A stretch of 64,000 nt of DNA. It comes from CAZNOG01 sp964574635 (GTDB lineage Bacteria; Bacteroidota; Bacteroidia; Flavobacteriales_D; Cryomorphaceae). Below the pieces are notes generated by a model. That model searched no databases, had not been told where the DNA came from, and worked only from the letters and a program-made list of their open reading frames with translations. Position numbers and translations under genes: made by a program. Shown in pieces: positions 1 through 7,870 of the stretch. The stretch is from contig CAZNOG010000002.1 of assembly GCA_964574635.1 (NCBI GenBank), forward strand, positions 62,001-126,000, given 5' to 3'. The stretch's first letter is position 1; each line of letters begins with the position of its first letter.

Positions 1-45
1 TTTGCAAAAGCCGGGATCATCCTCAATTACAAGAATTCTTTTCAT
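1..45 (-). CDS. Response regulator, N-terminal fragment (runs off window edge)
   Basis: Reading the minus strand from the ATG at 45 gives MKRILVIEDDPGFCK, the first beta strand and acidic pocket (Glu-Asp-Asp) of a CheY-like receiver domain. Only 15 residues are inside the window, so the output domain, and whether it is an NtrC-type or single-domain regulator, cannot be seen. A TATATTTG promoter element lies about 40 nt upstream at 86-93. The receiver assignment rests on the beta1-IEDD signature alone but that signature is very characteristic. Confidence 0.75.
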   Translation of the reverse strand, partial: MKRILVIEDDPGFCK

Positions 46-85
46 TTGATTGTATCACCCTGAAGTTGCACCAATGAGATAAGTA

Positions 86-93
86 CAAATATA
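86..93 (-). promoter_or_regulatory. TATATTTG promoter element for the response regulator
   Basis: The plus-strand octamer caaatata reads TATATTTG on the minus strand, a perfect match to the Bacteroidota -7 box TAnnTTTG. It sits 40 nt upstream of the ATG at 45. No clear upstream TTTG box was found at the usual 19-21 bp spacing. Confidence 0.5.
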
Positions 94-203
94 AATCAAT
101 GTTCAGGAACATTTGTAATAGCTCTTCATCGCTCCCCCCTCCCCCGGCATGAAACTCATCGGAATATACCTCATTTTATTGCTCCCACCGATGGTGTAAA
201 ATG

Positions 204-232
204 AAAAAAGCCGGGAATCTCCCGACTTTTTC
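204..232. terminator. Candidate bidirectional hairpin terminator
   Basis: AAAAAGCCGGGA and TCCCGACTTTTT form a 12-bp stem with one mismatch around a 3-nt loop, with A and T tracts on the two sides. No gene clearly ends here, so what it would terminate is unknown. Confidence 0.4.
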
Positions 233-568
233 CAAAACGGCATTGGTGCTTACTGAAATCGATTCCGTTTTTTTCCCTCTTCATCAATTAAAAACGGATC
301 GATAAGCCGTTACGAGGTGTTGGATGGTTGAATGTTTGCAAAAACCGACCGTTGTCGGAATTCTGCGGTTTATCCATTCCGGGTTTCGCATGACAGAAAA
401 TGTTCCAAATGCGGGATATTCCATTTTACCCCTGTATTTCAAACCAATGCAAAAACCGTGGCGATTTCCCTTTCGTTGAATTCTTCCACAATCCGGGGCA
501 GGCCACCCGTTGAGGTGGGAAAATTCCTTCCGCGGGGAATCCATAACTTCGCGGTTCGTACGCCCACC

Positions 569-591
569 GTTTTGGGTTTTTGTGGGTGGGG
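569..591 (+). repeat. Interspersed TTTTTGTGGGTG repeat, copy 1
   Basis: The plus strand carries the GTTTTGGG half followed by TTTTTGTGGGTGGGG and then GCTCG. It lies about 90 bp upstream of miaA and closely matches the copy at 24031-24052. It is one of about a dozen copies in the window. Confidence 0.75.
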
Positions 592-682
592 CTCGGAGAT
601 TCGGGATTTTCTTTAAGTGGTGTAAAATGTATTCTCCACTGAAAATCACCGATCGCCCACGGTCTTGAAACGAAGGTACCCT

Positions 683-1615
683 ATGTCAGAACCTACCGAA
701 AATCAACCCAGCCGCCCTAGGGCCGTCACATTGGCCGGCCCCACGGCCATCGGAAAGACCAAAGCGGGGATCGCGATGGCCAAAGCGCTGAACGGGGAGG
801 TGATTTCCGCCGATTCGCGACAGTTTTTCCGCAAAATGGACATCGGTACGGCCAAAGCCTCCCTCAAAGAGAGAGACGGAGTGGTGCACCACATGATCGA
901 CATCGCCGACGTTACCGACAGAGTGTCGGCCGGTGAATTCGCCGAGCGCGCAGTCGAAATCGCACGAAACATCGTCGCCGAAGGAAAAATCCCCATCGTG
1001 GTGGGTGGATCCGGTTTGTATATGAGCGCCCTCACGGAAGGTTTGGCCTCCCTGCCCTACGACGAACAGCTCAGGAGAGAACTGAACACCCTCCACGAAA
1101 AACAAGGTTTACCCGGCCTGTTGGACCGCTTGCGGGAACTGGACCCCCGAGCCGAAAGCGAGATCGACGCGCAGAACCCCATGCGCGTGATGCGCGCCAT
1201 GGAATTGGTGTCCCTCACCGGCCTACCCTTGGCCGAAGTGCGAAAACTGCCCCGGGCGGAAAACGAGTTCAGGTGGATCAAGCTGGGGCTGCACACCGAC
1301 CGAAAGGTTTTGTACGACCGCATCAACGCGCGTGTGGACGAAATGATCCGCGAGGGACTCGAAGGGGAAGTGCGGTCTCTGTTGGCCCACCGGGATGCGC
1401 CGCCCATGCAAACCATGGGATACCGGGAGTGGTTCGCGTATTTCGACGGTGAACAGGACTTTAAAGAAACCGTTCGGCTGATCAAAAGGAACACCCGGCG
1501 CTTTGCGAAGAGACAAATCACGTGGTTTGGGCGGGACGAAGAGATCGCGTGGTTTACGCCCGACGACATCGACGCGATGATCGGGCACGTGAAATCGCAC
1601 CTCGAAGAAGATTAA
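683..1615 (+). CDS. miaA: tRNA dimethylallyltransferase MiaA
   Basis: MiaA transfers a dimethylallyl group to N6 of A37 in tRNAs that read UNN codons. The 310-residue product has the P-loop GPTAIGKT at residues 19-26 and the DSRQFF...MDIGTAK block that binds substrate, followed by GGSGLYMSALTEG, all diagnostic of the family. Length matches the usual 300-315. The ATG at 683 was chosen over a TTG at 665 because the conserved domain begins about 14 residues after it. It stands alone on the plus strand; a structured repeat element follows 45 bp after the stop. Confidence 0.97.
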   Translation: MSEPTENQPSRPRAVTLAGPTAIGKTKAGIAMAKALNGEVISADSRQFFRKMDIGTAKASLKERDGVVHHMIDIADVTDRVSAGEFAERAVEIARNIVAEGKIPIVVGGSGLYMSALTEGLASLPYDEQLRRELNTLHEKQGLPGLLDRLRELDPRAESEIDAQNPMRVMRAMELVSLTGLPLAEVRKLPRAENEFRWIKLGLHTDRKVLYDRINARVDEMIREGLEGEVRSLLAHRDAPPMQTMGYREWFAYFDGEQDFKETVRLIKRNTRRFAKRQITWFGRDEEIAWFTPDDIDAMIGHVKSHLEED

Positions 1616-1660
1616 CCCCTCCCTTTGCGACTTTTCAAAACGCTAAAGCCACACCAGATT

Positions 1661-1834
1661 CGCGTGAGGCTTGCAGCCGGCATCCTCCTCATTTTACCCG
1701 GTTGGACGGCGCTGCGGGGTGGCAGCGACAGCGAAGCTCGCCACCCCGCATTGCGCCGACCTCCGGGGAAATGAGGAGATACAGGCGGAAAGCCGGCGCC
1801 GACACCCCCCTTAAAGGTGGCGGCGGCACGCCCA
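1661..1834 (-). repeat. Structured intergenic element, copy A
   Basis: On the minus strand this begins GGGCGTGCCGCCG, continues with a GTCGG...CGCCTGTATC box and ends GGATGCCGGC...CCTCACGCG. The GCGTG and CACGC ends can pair, and TCTCCTCATTT pairs with AAATGAGGAGGA across an inner hairpin, GCGGGGTGGC against GCCACCCCGC. Copies B (7591-7761) and C (36179-36393) share the same three boxes. It fills most of the 409-bp gap between miaA and the TPR gene and contains no open frame of merit. The layout resembles an abundant, mostly unannotated Bacteroidota intergenic repeat recalled from other genomes; that link is from memory. Confidence 0.75.
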
Positions 1835-2024
1835 AATCCAACCGAAACCGAAAATAAACGTGGTCGGAAATGGGCTTTTGGAGGGCGGCGACCTTTTGAT
1901 AACTCCGTGGATAACTCGCGAAGAATGGCGTGAAAACCGCCCTCGGCTACGGATTTTAATCCTTAAATTTGAGCGAAGGGCAATTCCCCGAAAAGGGAAT
2001 AATTCACTCATCAAACACGAAAGC

Positions 2025-2360
2025 ATGTCGACAACCAGAATGGAACTCATCGAGGAGATGCTCGAGAAAAATCCGGAAGATACCTATCTGAATTTTGCAG
2101 CCGCTTTGGAATACAAAAAACAAGGCAGCCTCAAAAAGGCATTGGCGACATTCCGCAAGATCATTAAACTGGATCCCAACTACTTACCCACATATTACCA
2201 GGTCGGCTCTTTGCTGGAGAGTTTCGACCGCGTCGATGAGGCCATCACCGTGTACCGCAAGGGATTGGAACTAGCTCAAGAACGCAAGGACGTTACGGCG
2301 GTGGGTGAACTCTCCGAGGCTTTGCTGATTTTGGACGAAGACATCGGGCAGCCCTGGTGA
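2025..2360 (+). CDS. Small TPR-repeat protein
   Basis: The 111-residue product consists almost wholly of tetratricopeptide repeats: residues about 10-40 (MLEKNPEDTYLNFAAALEYKK), 43-75 (ALATFRKIIKLDPNYLPTYY) and 77-110 all show the TPR pattern of small, aromatic and Pro residues. There is no signal peptide, so it is probably a cytoplasmic protein-interaction module. The ATG at 2025 starts just before the first repeat; upstream in-frame sequence is unlike protein. Partner and function are unknown. Confidence 0.8.
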   Translation: MSTTRMELIEEMLEKNPEDTYLNFAAALEYKKQGSLKKALATFRKIIKLDPNYLPTYYQVGSLLESFDRVDEAITVYRKGLELAQERKDVTAVGELSEALLILDEDIGQPW

Positions 2361-2470
2361 TTTTCCGACTTCCACAATACACCTTCCATTGAACTTTACG
2401 CACACCGCCGGGCGCGGGTGGCAACGCTGCCATCTTCGCGCGTTGCGGGTGCTCATCGCGGTGAATGGAT

Positions 2471-2478
2471 TATATTTG
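2471..2478 (+). promoter_or_regulatory. TATATTTG promoter element for the prolyl oligopeptidase
   Basis: A perfect TAnnTTTG box ends 20 nt before the ATG at 2499, a typical leader length for a Bacteroidota primary-sigma promoter. Confidence 0.55.
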
Positions 2479-2498
2479 CCGCTCTAAATTTTGTAAAC

Positions 2499-4658
2499 AT
2501 GCGCTTCATTCCCATTCTCGTCATGCCGCTGCTCGTCGTGGCGTGCACCGACTCTCAATCCATGAAAGACAGCAAAGAAGAAAAAATCGAATACCCGGAA
2601 ACGCGAAAGACGGATGTCACCGACGATTATTTCGGAACCACCGTGGCGGATCCATACCGATGGCTGGAAGACGATCGGGCCGAAGAGACCGAAAATTGGG
2701 TGAAGGCGCAAAACGAAACCACCCGGAAGTACTTGGAGCGCATACCCTATCGCGACCAAATCGAACAACGGCTCACTCAGCTCTTCGACTACCCGCGGGT
2801 ATCGTCGCCGCGGCGCGTGGGGGAATACTACTTTTTTTACAAAAACTCGGGCTTGCAAAACCAATCGGTGCTCTATTACCAAAAAGGACGCGACGGCGAG
2901 CCCCAAGTGTTTATCGACCCCAATGCGCTCTCGGAAGACGGCACCGTTTCCATCAATTTGCTGAGCGCTTCGCCCGACGAGAAGTACATCGCTTATTCCC
3001 GTTCCGAGGGCGGTTCGGACTGGAGTGAAATCCGCATCCGGGAAATCGCCACCAACACCGAACTGGACGACCGATTGGAATGGGTGAAGTTCAGCGGCAG
3101 CTCTTGGGTGGGCGACGGTTTTTACTACAGCAGATACCCCGAACCGGAACCGGGCTCGGAACTCTCCGGCGACAACCGATTTCACAGCGTGTACTTTCAC
3201 AAAGTGGGCACGCCACAAAGCGAAGACAAACTTTTTTACAACAATGAAAACGCCCCGAACCTCTACCACTTCGTGGGGGTGACGGAAGACAAAAAGTACC
3301 TGACCATGTCGGCCGCTTCGGGTACCGACGGGTTCGAAACCTTCATCAAAGACTTGGAAAACGACGGGGATTTGACTCGCATCACCCACGGGTTCGCCAA
3401 CAAAACGTCCATCGTGGATCACCGCGACGGCAAATTACTGGCACTGACTGATATAGACGCGCCGAACTACCGCTTGGTGAGCATCGACCCGGCGAATTTC
3501 GACAGTGAAAATTGGGTGGATGTGATCCCGGAAAGCGACCGCACCTTGGTAAACGTTTCTACCGCCGGCGGGTACCTGTTCGCACACTACCTGGCCGACG
3601 CGACCTCGCAGGTGGATCAATACGAATACGACGGAACCTTGGTGAGAAGCGTGGAATTTCCCGGCCCGGGGTCCGTGGGCGGTTTCTCCGGCAAGAAGGA
3701 CGACTCCACCGTGTTTTACACCTACTACTCCTTTACGTACCCTCCCACCATTTTCGAGTACGACCCGGAAACCGGCGAATCCGAAGTCTTCAACAAAGTG
3801 GAACTGAACTTCAATCCCGAGGACTACGTCGCACGCCAAGAGTGGTACAAAAGCAAAGACGGCACGGAAGTACCCATGTTCGTGGTGCACAAAAAAGGCT
3901 TGAAAAAAGACGGAAACAACCCCACCATGCTGTACGGATACGGCGGGTTTAACATCAGCATTACGCCGAGCTTCAGCACTTCCAACATCGTGTTTTTGGA
4001 AAACGGCGGAGTGTACGCGGTGGCCAACCTGCGCGGAGGTGGTGAGTTCGGTGAAGAGTGGCACCGCGCGGGAATGCTCGATAAAAAACAAAACGTATTC
4101 GATGACTTTATCGCCGCGGCGGAATACTTGATCGACGAGGGCTATACCTCGCCGGAAAAACTGGCCATAAAAGGGCGGTCGAACGGCGGGCTCTTGGTGG
4201 GCGCCGTCATGACCCAACGACCCGATTTGTTTGCTGTGGCCCTGCCGGGAGTCGGTGTCCTCGACATGCTGCGCTACCAAAAATTCACCGTCGGAAAAGG
4301 ATGGGTGCCCGAGTACGGCTCGGCCGACAGTTCGCAAACGGAATTCGAATACCTCTACGCCTACTCACCACTGCATAATTTGCGTGAGGGGGTGACCTAC
4401 CCTTCCACCTTCGTCACCACCGGCGATCACGACGACCGCGTGGTGCCGGCGCACTCCTTTAAGTTTGCCGCCACCCTGCAGGAGCTTCACGGCGGGAACA
4501 ATCCGGTATTGATCCGCATCGAAACGGACGGAGGACACGGGGCGGGCAAGCCCATCGCCAAAGTCATCGCCGAACAAGCCGATGAATGGGCGTTCGCCAT
4601 GTGGGAACTCGGCATGAGAGAACTTCCCGGCACGCCGGCTCCCACGGAGAGCAAGTGA
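2499..4658 (+). CDS. Prolyl oligopeptidase family S9A lipoprotein
   Basis: This 719-residue enzyme would cleave short peptides after proline. It starts with a lipoprotein signal (LLVVAC, Cys16), placing it on the periplasmic or outer-membrane face. The N-terminal half (residues about 35-430, starting YPETRKTDVTDDYFGTTVADPYRWLEDD) is the family's beta-propeller region. The C-terminal alpha/beta hydrolase carries the nucleophile in GRSNGG (Ser561), the acid in TGDHDDRVVP and the histidine in DGGHGAGKP. The start at 2499 gives a clean signal peptide and follows a TATATTTG box. The next gene overlaps its stop codon (TGATG), suggesting co-translation. Confidence 0.95.
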   Translation: MRFIPILVMPLLVVACTDSQSMKDSKEEKIEYPETRKTDVTDDYFGTTVADPYRWLEDDRAEETENWVKAQNETTRKYLERIPYRDQIEQRLTQLFDYPRVSSPRRVGEYYFFYKNSGLQNQSVLYYQKGRDGEPQVFIDPNALSEDGTVSINLLSASPDEKYIAYSRSEGGSDWSEIRIREIATNTELDDRLEWVKFSGSSWVGDGFYYSRYPEPEPGSELSGDNRFHSVYFHKVGTPQSEDKLFYNNENAPNLYHFVGVTEDKKYLTMSAASGTDGFETFIKDLENDGDLTRITHGFANKTSIVDHRDGKLLALTDIDAPNYRLVSIDPANFDSENWVDVIPESDRTLVNVSTAGGYLFAHYLADATSQVDQYEYDGTLVRSVEFPGPGSVGGFSGKKDDSTVFYTYYSFTYPPTIFEYDPETGESEVFNKVELNFNPEDYVARQEWYKSKDGTEVPMFVVHKKGLKKDGNNPTMLYGYGGFNISITPSFSTSNIVFLENGGVYAVANLRGGGEFGEEWHRAGMLDKKQNVFDDFIAAAEYLIDEGYTSPEKLAIKGRSNGGLLVGAVMTQRPDLFAVALPGVGVLDMLRYQKFTVGKGWVPEYGSADSSQTEFEYLYAYSPLHNLREGVTYPSTFVTTGDHDDRVVPAHSFKFAATLQELHGGNNPVLIRIETDGGHGAGKPIAKVIAEQADEWAFAMWELGMRELPGTPAPTESK

Positions 4659-5722
4659 TGAAGCGCCTGTGGCGGTTCGGAGGTTTGTTGACCTTGGGAA
4701 TCGCTCTGCTGATTCGTCTCGCCTTCTCCAATCGGAGCTTGTTCGAGACCGTCTACTTCCAAGGCGTCTACCCCGCGGTAAAATCCGTTCAGGTATGGTT
4801 GTCTCCCCTGTGGATCGTCCCGGGCTACGCCCTGTTGATCGTCGGCTTGGTACTCTGGCTCATATTCCGATTTCCACGAAGGTGGAAAAGACGCGACGTA
4901 GTGAGATTCCTCCGGCGCGCCGCCAACCTCGCCGCGTCGATCGCGGCGGTCTTTCTCTTGTCTTGGGGCTACCTCTACACGGGTTCCACTCTCGTAGAAC
5001 GCATGCAACTCGGCACCTCCGATGCGCAGGTGGAACCTTCGGAACTCTATCTCGAAGTGATGGGCATGGCGGAGAGGCAGCGCTCGGAAATTGCGGGCGC
5101 GGTAGATTCCCTGACCGTCATCGGGTTCGATCCGCCCACCGACGAGCAGCTCGTGTGCGCGGTGGCTCGCGTACTGACACCCTTGGGATATCCGAATCTG
5201 AAATCGGTTAGGGTACGGCGGATCAAACCCGACGGAACCTTGAGAAGATTGGGCATTGCGGGCATTTACAATCCCTTTACCGGCGAGGCGAACGTAGACG
5301 ATTTGTACGGCGCGGTTTCGGCGACTTTCACCACGGCGCACGAATTGGCGCACGCATTCGGCGTCACCGGCGAGGGAGATGCCAATTTCGTCGCATTTCT
5401 GGCATTGCGTGGGATGGACGATCCGATGGGGAGGTACGCCGCGTATTACACGCTGTGGAGGCACACGGCGAAGACGGTGAACGACTCATACGGAGAGGAG
5501 GACCTCGCCGCAATCGCCTCGGTTATTCCCGAGGGTCTGCGTATCGATCGGCAGGCCACCGCCGCACGGGTGAGGGGTCACGCGCCGTACTTTCCCGAAG
5601 TATCGGAAGCGGTAAACGACTCCTACCTGAAAATTCAAGGCGTGGAAGCCGGCGTGGCCGATTACGACCGCTTTGTGTCGCTGTACCTTCTCATGCGGGA
5701 GCGACTCGACGAGAGGAAATAG
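4658..5722 (+). CDS. DUF3810 membrane zinc metallopeptidase-like protein
   Basis: Three hydrophobic segments near the N terminus (residues about 8-25, 47-68 and 84-105) precede a soluble domain with HELAH at residues 228-232, the HExxH zinc motif, followed by GEGDANFVAF which could supply the third ligand. This fits DUF3810, a Bacteroidota family with metallopeptidase character but no known substrate. The ATG at 4658 overlaps the stop of the preceding peptidase by one base, so the two are probably translated together. Function is inferred only from the motif. Confidence 0.85.
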   Translation: MKRLWRFGGLLTLGIALLIRLAFSNRSLFETVYFQGVYPAVKSVQVWLSPLWIVPGYALLIVGLVLWLIFRFPRRWKRRDVVRFLRRAANLAASIAAVFLLSWGYLYTGSTLVERMQLGTSDAQVEPSELYLEVMGMAERQRSEIAGAVDSLTVIGFDPPTDEQLVCAVARVLTPLGYPNLKSVRVRRIKPDGTLRRLGIAGIYNPFTGEANVDDLYGAVSATFTTAHELAHAFGVTGEGDANFVAFLALRGMDDPMGRYAAYYTLWRHTAKTVNDSYGEEDLAAIASVIPEGLRIDRQATAARVRGHAPYFPEVSEAVNDSYLKIQGVEAGVADYDRFVSLYLLMRERLDERK

Positions 5723-5749
5723 TGTGGGGCGGCGCAAACCGCCCGCGTA

Positions 5750-6898
5750 TCAACGAATGATGTGCAGGGGCTTGGACACGCTGTACCGTTTTCCGTCCAC
5801 TCCCACCGCCTGTACGTTCACGCGGTAGTACTCGCCCAATACGGGGTGGTTGTCGGCTTGGGGATTCCAGTGCATCGCCATGTCTTGCGTTTCGAACAGC
5901 ACTTTGCCCTTCGAATCGGTGATGAACAAGTGGAAGGTGCGCAACCCCACTCCGCTCACGGCATACGTGTCGTTGATGCCGTCGCCGTTGGGGCTGAACG
6001 AGTCGGGTACCACCAGGTTGGATCCTTCCTTCACCTCGATGGTAAGGGGTTTGGACCGCACATCGCCAGATGAATTGCTGCCGATGAGGTAGACGGTGTA
6101 CACTCCCGCTTCTTCGAAAGTCACTTTGGCCTGATCGCCGTACACCACTCCGCCGGCCCCCAAATCCCACTGGTACGCATCGGCCGTGCCTTTGGCGGAA
6201 AGGTTCGCGGTAAAAGGAGCGTAGCCGGTGGTGTGATCGGCTTGAATCACCACTTCCAATCGCTTGGCTTCCCCCGCGGTATTTTCGTTTTCCGCAGAAG
6301 TCTCGGTCGATTCAAGAGGTTCATCCACCGACGAATCGGCGCTGCCGAGAACGGAGGGTTGGGATACGCGAACCGGCAAGTTCACCGTGCGTTCCGATTG
6401 GGGAGTATCGTTTTGGAGGGACGCCTCGGGCGCGGTCGTCTCTTGGGAAGATTCAGTAGAATTCTCGACTGCAGTCGGCAGTACCGTCGCGGAAGTCGGG
6501 GTTTGGTTTTGGGTCGGCCCCTGCCCCGTCGATTCGGTGCTCGCCATTTCTTGCGAGGCATTCGCTACGGTGGATTGGGTTGAAGCCCGTGCGTCGTCGA
6601 AGGCGGCCGTGGATGCGGAACTTTCCGTGCGCTCCGGCGCCGATTTGATCACCACGTGTTGCACATTTTCATTGGCGGTCAGGCTGTTGTCGGGTGATTG
6701 ACCCACCCATACCATGGAACCCATTAGGGCCACCGCCGCGAGGCCACCAATCCACCAAGCGCCGTTGCTCACCCCCGTCTCAGGGGCACCCACGGCGATT
6801 TCACTCTGTATGCGTTCCCACATTCCTGCGGGCACCTGTGCTTCCGCGGCGCGCAATTGCCGCCCGATTCGCATTTCAAAAACGTCCTTGTTAGCCAC
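5750..6898 (-). CDS. Membrane-anchored PKD / gliding-type C-terminal domain protein, putative anti-sigma partner
   Basis: The 382-residue protein has a short cytoplasmic-looking segment (1-46, with WERIQSEI), a transmembrane helix at about 47-65, a long Ser/Thr/Glu-rich linker (70-210), a PKD-like domain (about 213-290, with YQWDLG and VYTVYLIGSNSSG) and a gliding-motility-associated C-terminal domain (about 297-382, starting VPDSFSPNGDGIND). Its start overlaps the end of the ECF sigma gene by 8 bp. N-terminal layout and linkage suggest an anti-sigma factor; the C-terminal half belongs to proteins handled by type IX secretion. That combination is unusual because the N terminus looks like an anchor rather than a cleavable signal. 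Confidence 0.8.
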   Translation of the reverse strand: MANKDVFEMRIGRQLRAAEAQVPAGMWERIQSEIAVGAPETGVSNGAWWIGGLAAVALMGSMVWVGQSPDNSLTANENVQHVVIKSAPERTESSASTAAFDDARASTQSTVANASQEMASTESTGQGPTQNQTPTSATVLPTAVENSTESSQETTAPEASLQNDTPQSERTVNLPVRVSQPSVLGSADSSVDEPLESTETSAENENTAGEAKRLEVVIQADHTTGYAPFTANLSAKGTADAYQWDLGAGGVVYGDQAKVTFEEAGVYTVYLIGSNSSGDVRSKPLTIEVKEGSNLVVPDSFSPNGDGINDTYAVSGVGLRTFHLFITDSKGKVLFETQDMAMHWNPQADNHPVLGEYYRVNVQAVGVDGKRYSVSKPLHIIR

Positions 6899-7496
6899 TG
6901 ATGGTTTGGTTTTGAAGTTCTTCGTTTATCTGTTTCCGCATGTACGCTTTCGCTTTACGGTACTGTGTTTTGGAGGTACTCTCCGTAATGCCGAGCATAT
7001 CTGCGATTTCTTTGTGGGTGTATTCTTCCACCACGTACAAATTGAAAACCGTGCGGTATCCCGTGGGCATACGCGATATGAGTTCCACGAGCTTATCGTT
7101 CGGCAGCAGGGGTTCGTCGTCGGCAAATGGATCCATAAAATCGTCGTAATCCAGTTGTACCGAACCGTCTTCCAGCGAAATCCGGTTGCCTTCCCGCTGT
7201 TTTTTCCGCAAATGATCCAACGCATTGTTGACCATGGTTCGACGTACCCAAGCGCCCAGCGGCCCTTTGCCCGAATACATGTGCAACTTCTTATACACCT
7301 TGATGAAGCCTTCCTGAAACAGGTCTTGTGCTTCATCGTAATCGGCGGCGTATCTCATGCAAAGTGCCATCATTTGACCCGAATATTTCTCAAACAGCCC
7401 GGCCTGTGCCCTTGGATTGCCCTCGATACATAGTTTGGCCAAGTGCAGGTCTTCCACTTCGGTTTTCTCGTTTTTATATGTATGACTCGCATCCAT
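6891..7496 (-). CDS. ECF-type RNA polymerase sigma factor
   Basis: The 201-residue product has sigma region 2 (LFEKYSGQMMALCMRYAADYDEAQDLFQEGFIKVY-type sequence at about 36-70) and region 4 (MPTGYRTVFNLYVVEEYTHKEIADMLGITESTSKTQYRKAKAYM at about 144-188). The ATG at 7496 was chosen over a TTG two codons upstream. The downstream gene starts inside its last codons, the usual arrangement of a sigma factor and its membrane regulator. Target promoters are not known; the partner's C-terminal domain suggests an envelope-stress or secretion-related signal. Confidence 0.95.
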   Translation of the reverse strand: MDASHTYKNEKTEVEDLHLAKLCIEGNPRAQAGLFEKYSGQMMALCMRYAADYDEAQDLFQEGFIKVYKKLHMYSGKGPLGAWVRRTMVNNALDHLRKKQREGNRISLEDGSVQLDYDDFMDPFADDEPLLPNDKLVELISRMPTGYRTVFNLYVVEEYTHKEIADMLGITESTSKTQYRKAKAYMRKQINEELQNQTISG

Positions 7497-7590
7497 ACTC
7501 AATAGTTGCCCGCATTCGTCGGCGGTTCTCTCCTCAATATCCTCTTTCGGTCCTCAGTGTCGTTTTCGGTGTCGGTCGGCTCTTTTTTTT

Positions 7591-7761
7591 GGGCGTGCCC
7601 CCGGTACTTCCTACGGGTCCCGGGGTCGGTCTATTGCCTGTATCCCTCGTTTTTCCGTCGGGGGGCGTAAGACGGTGGCGAGGGCTTCGCCGTCGCCTCG
7701 CCACCGCCACGCCCCCAAACGTCGGATCAAACGAGGGGATGCCGGCAACCGCCCTCACGCG
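7591..7761 (+). repeat. Structured intergenic element, copy B
   Basis: The element reads GGGCGTGCCCCCGG, then GGGGTCGGTCTATTGCCTG followed by TATCCCTCGT, and ends ACGAGGGGATGCCGGC...CCCTCACGCG. TCCCTCGT pairs with ACGAGGGGA, and an inner arm GGTGGCGAGG pairs with CCTCGCCACC around a loop close in sequence to that of copy A. It fills the gap between the sigma gene and the NADH dehydrogenase stop; the remaining sequence of that gap (7497-7590 and 7762-7870) shows nothing further except the short repeat at 7824-7850. Confidence 0.75.
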
Positions 7762-7823
7762 AAGCCCGGCTGTCATCCATACCGAAATTTAACGATTTTC
7801 CACCAAAATATCCACGTCGAGCC

Positions 7824-7850
7824 ACACCCACAGAAACCTAAAAAACCCTG
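7824..7850 (-). repeat. Interspersed TTTTTGTGGGTG repeat, copy 2 (diverged)
   Basis: On the minus strand this reads GGGTTTTTTAGGTTTCTG then TGGGTGTGG. It has one core substitution (TTTCTG for TTTTTG). It lies 21 bp after the NADH dehydrogenase stop in the same orientation and 62 bp past structured element B. Confidence 0.6.
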
Positions 7851-7870
7851 CGCGTCCCTTATTTATTGCG

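Larger units (their letters stand above)
46..682. other. Intergenic region between response regulator and miaA
   Basis: This 637-bp stretch has no convincing gene. It holds the response-regulator promoter (86-93), a hairpin flanked by A and T runs at about 204-232 that could terminate transcription in either direction, and one copy of the interspersed TTTTTGTGGGTG repeat at 569-591. Two overlapping open frames here (284-649 minus, 332-616 plus) have low-complexity, unrecognisable translations that read through the repeat and are judged non-coding. Confidence 0.6.

Noticed and set aside
284..649. Open frame of 121 codons (minus) and an overlapping 94-codon frame (332-616, plus)
   Set aside because: Both read through the interspersed repeat, have Cys/Arg/Thr-rich sequence unlike the neighbouring proteins, lack a recognisable domain and oppose each other.
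1895..1920. TTATCCACG and a nearby TTATC on the minus strand as possible DnaA boxes
   Set aside because: Only one near match; spacing and number are insufficient for an origin.
5727..5744. GGGCGG...CCGCCC hairpin between two convergent genes as a terminator
   Set aside because: The 6-bp stem has no T tract on either side; support is too weak to list.
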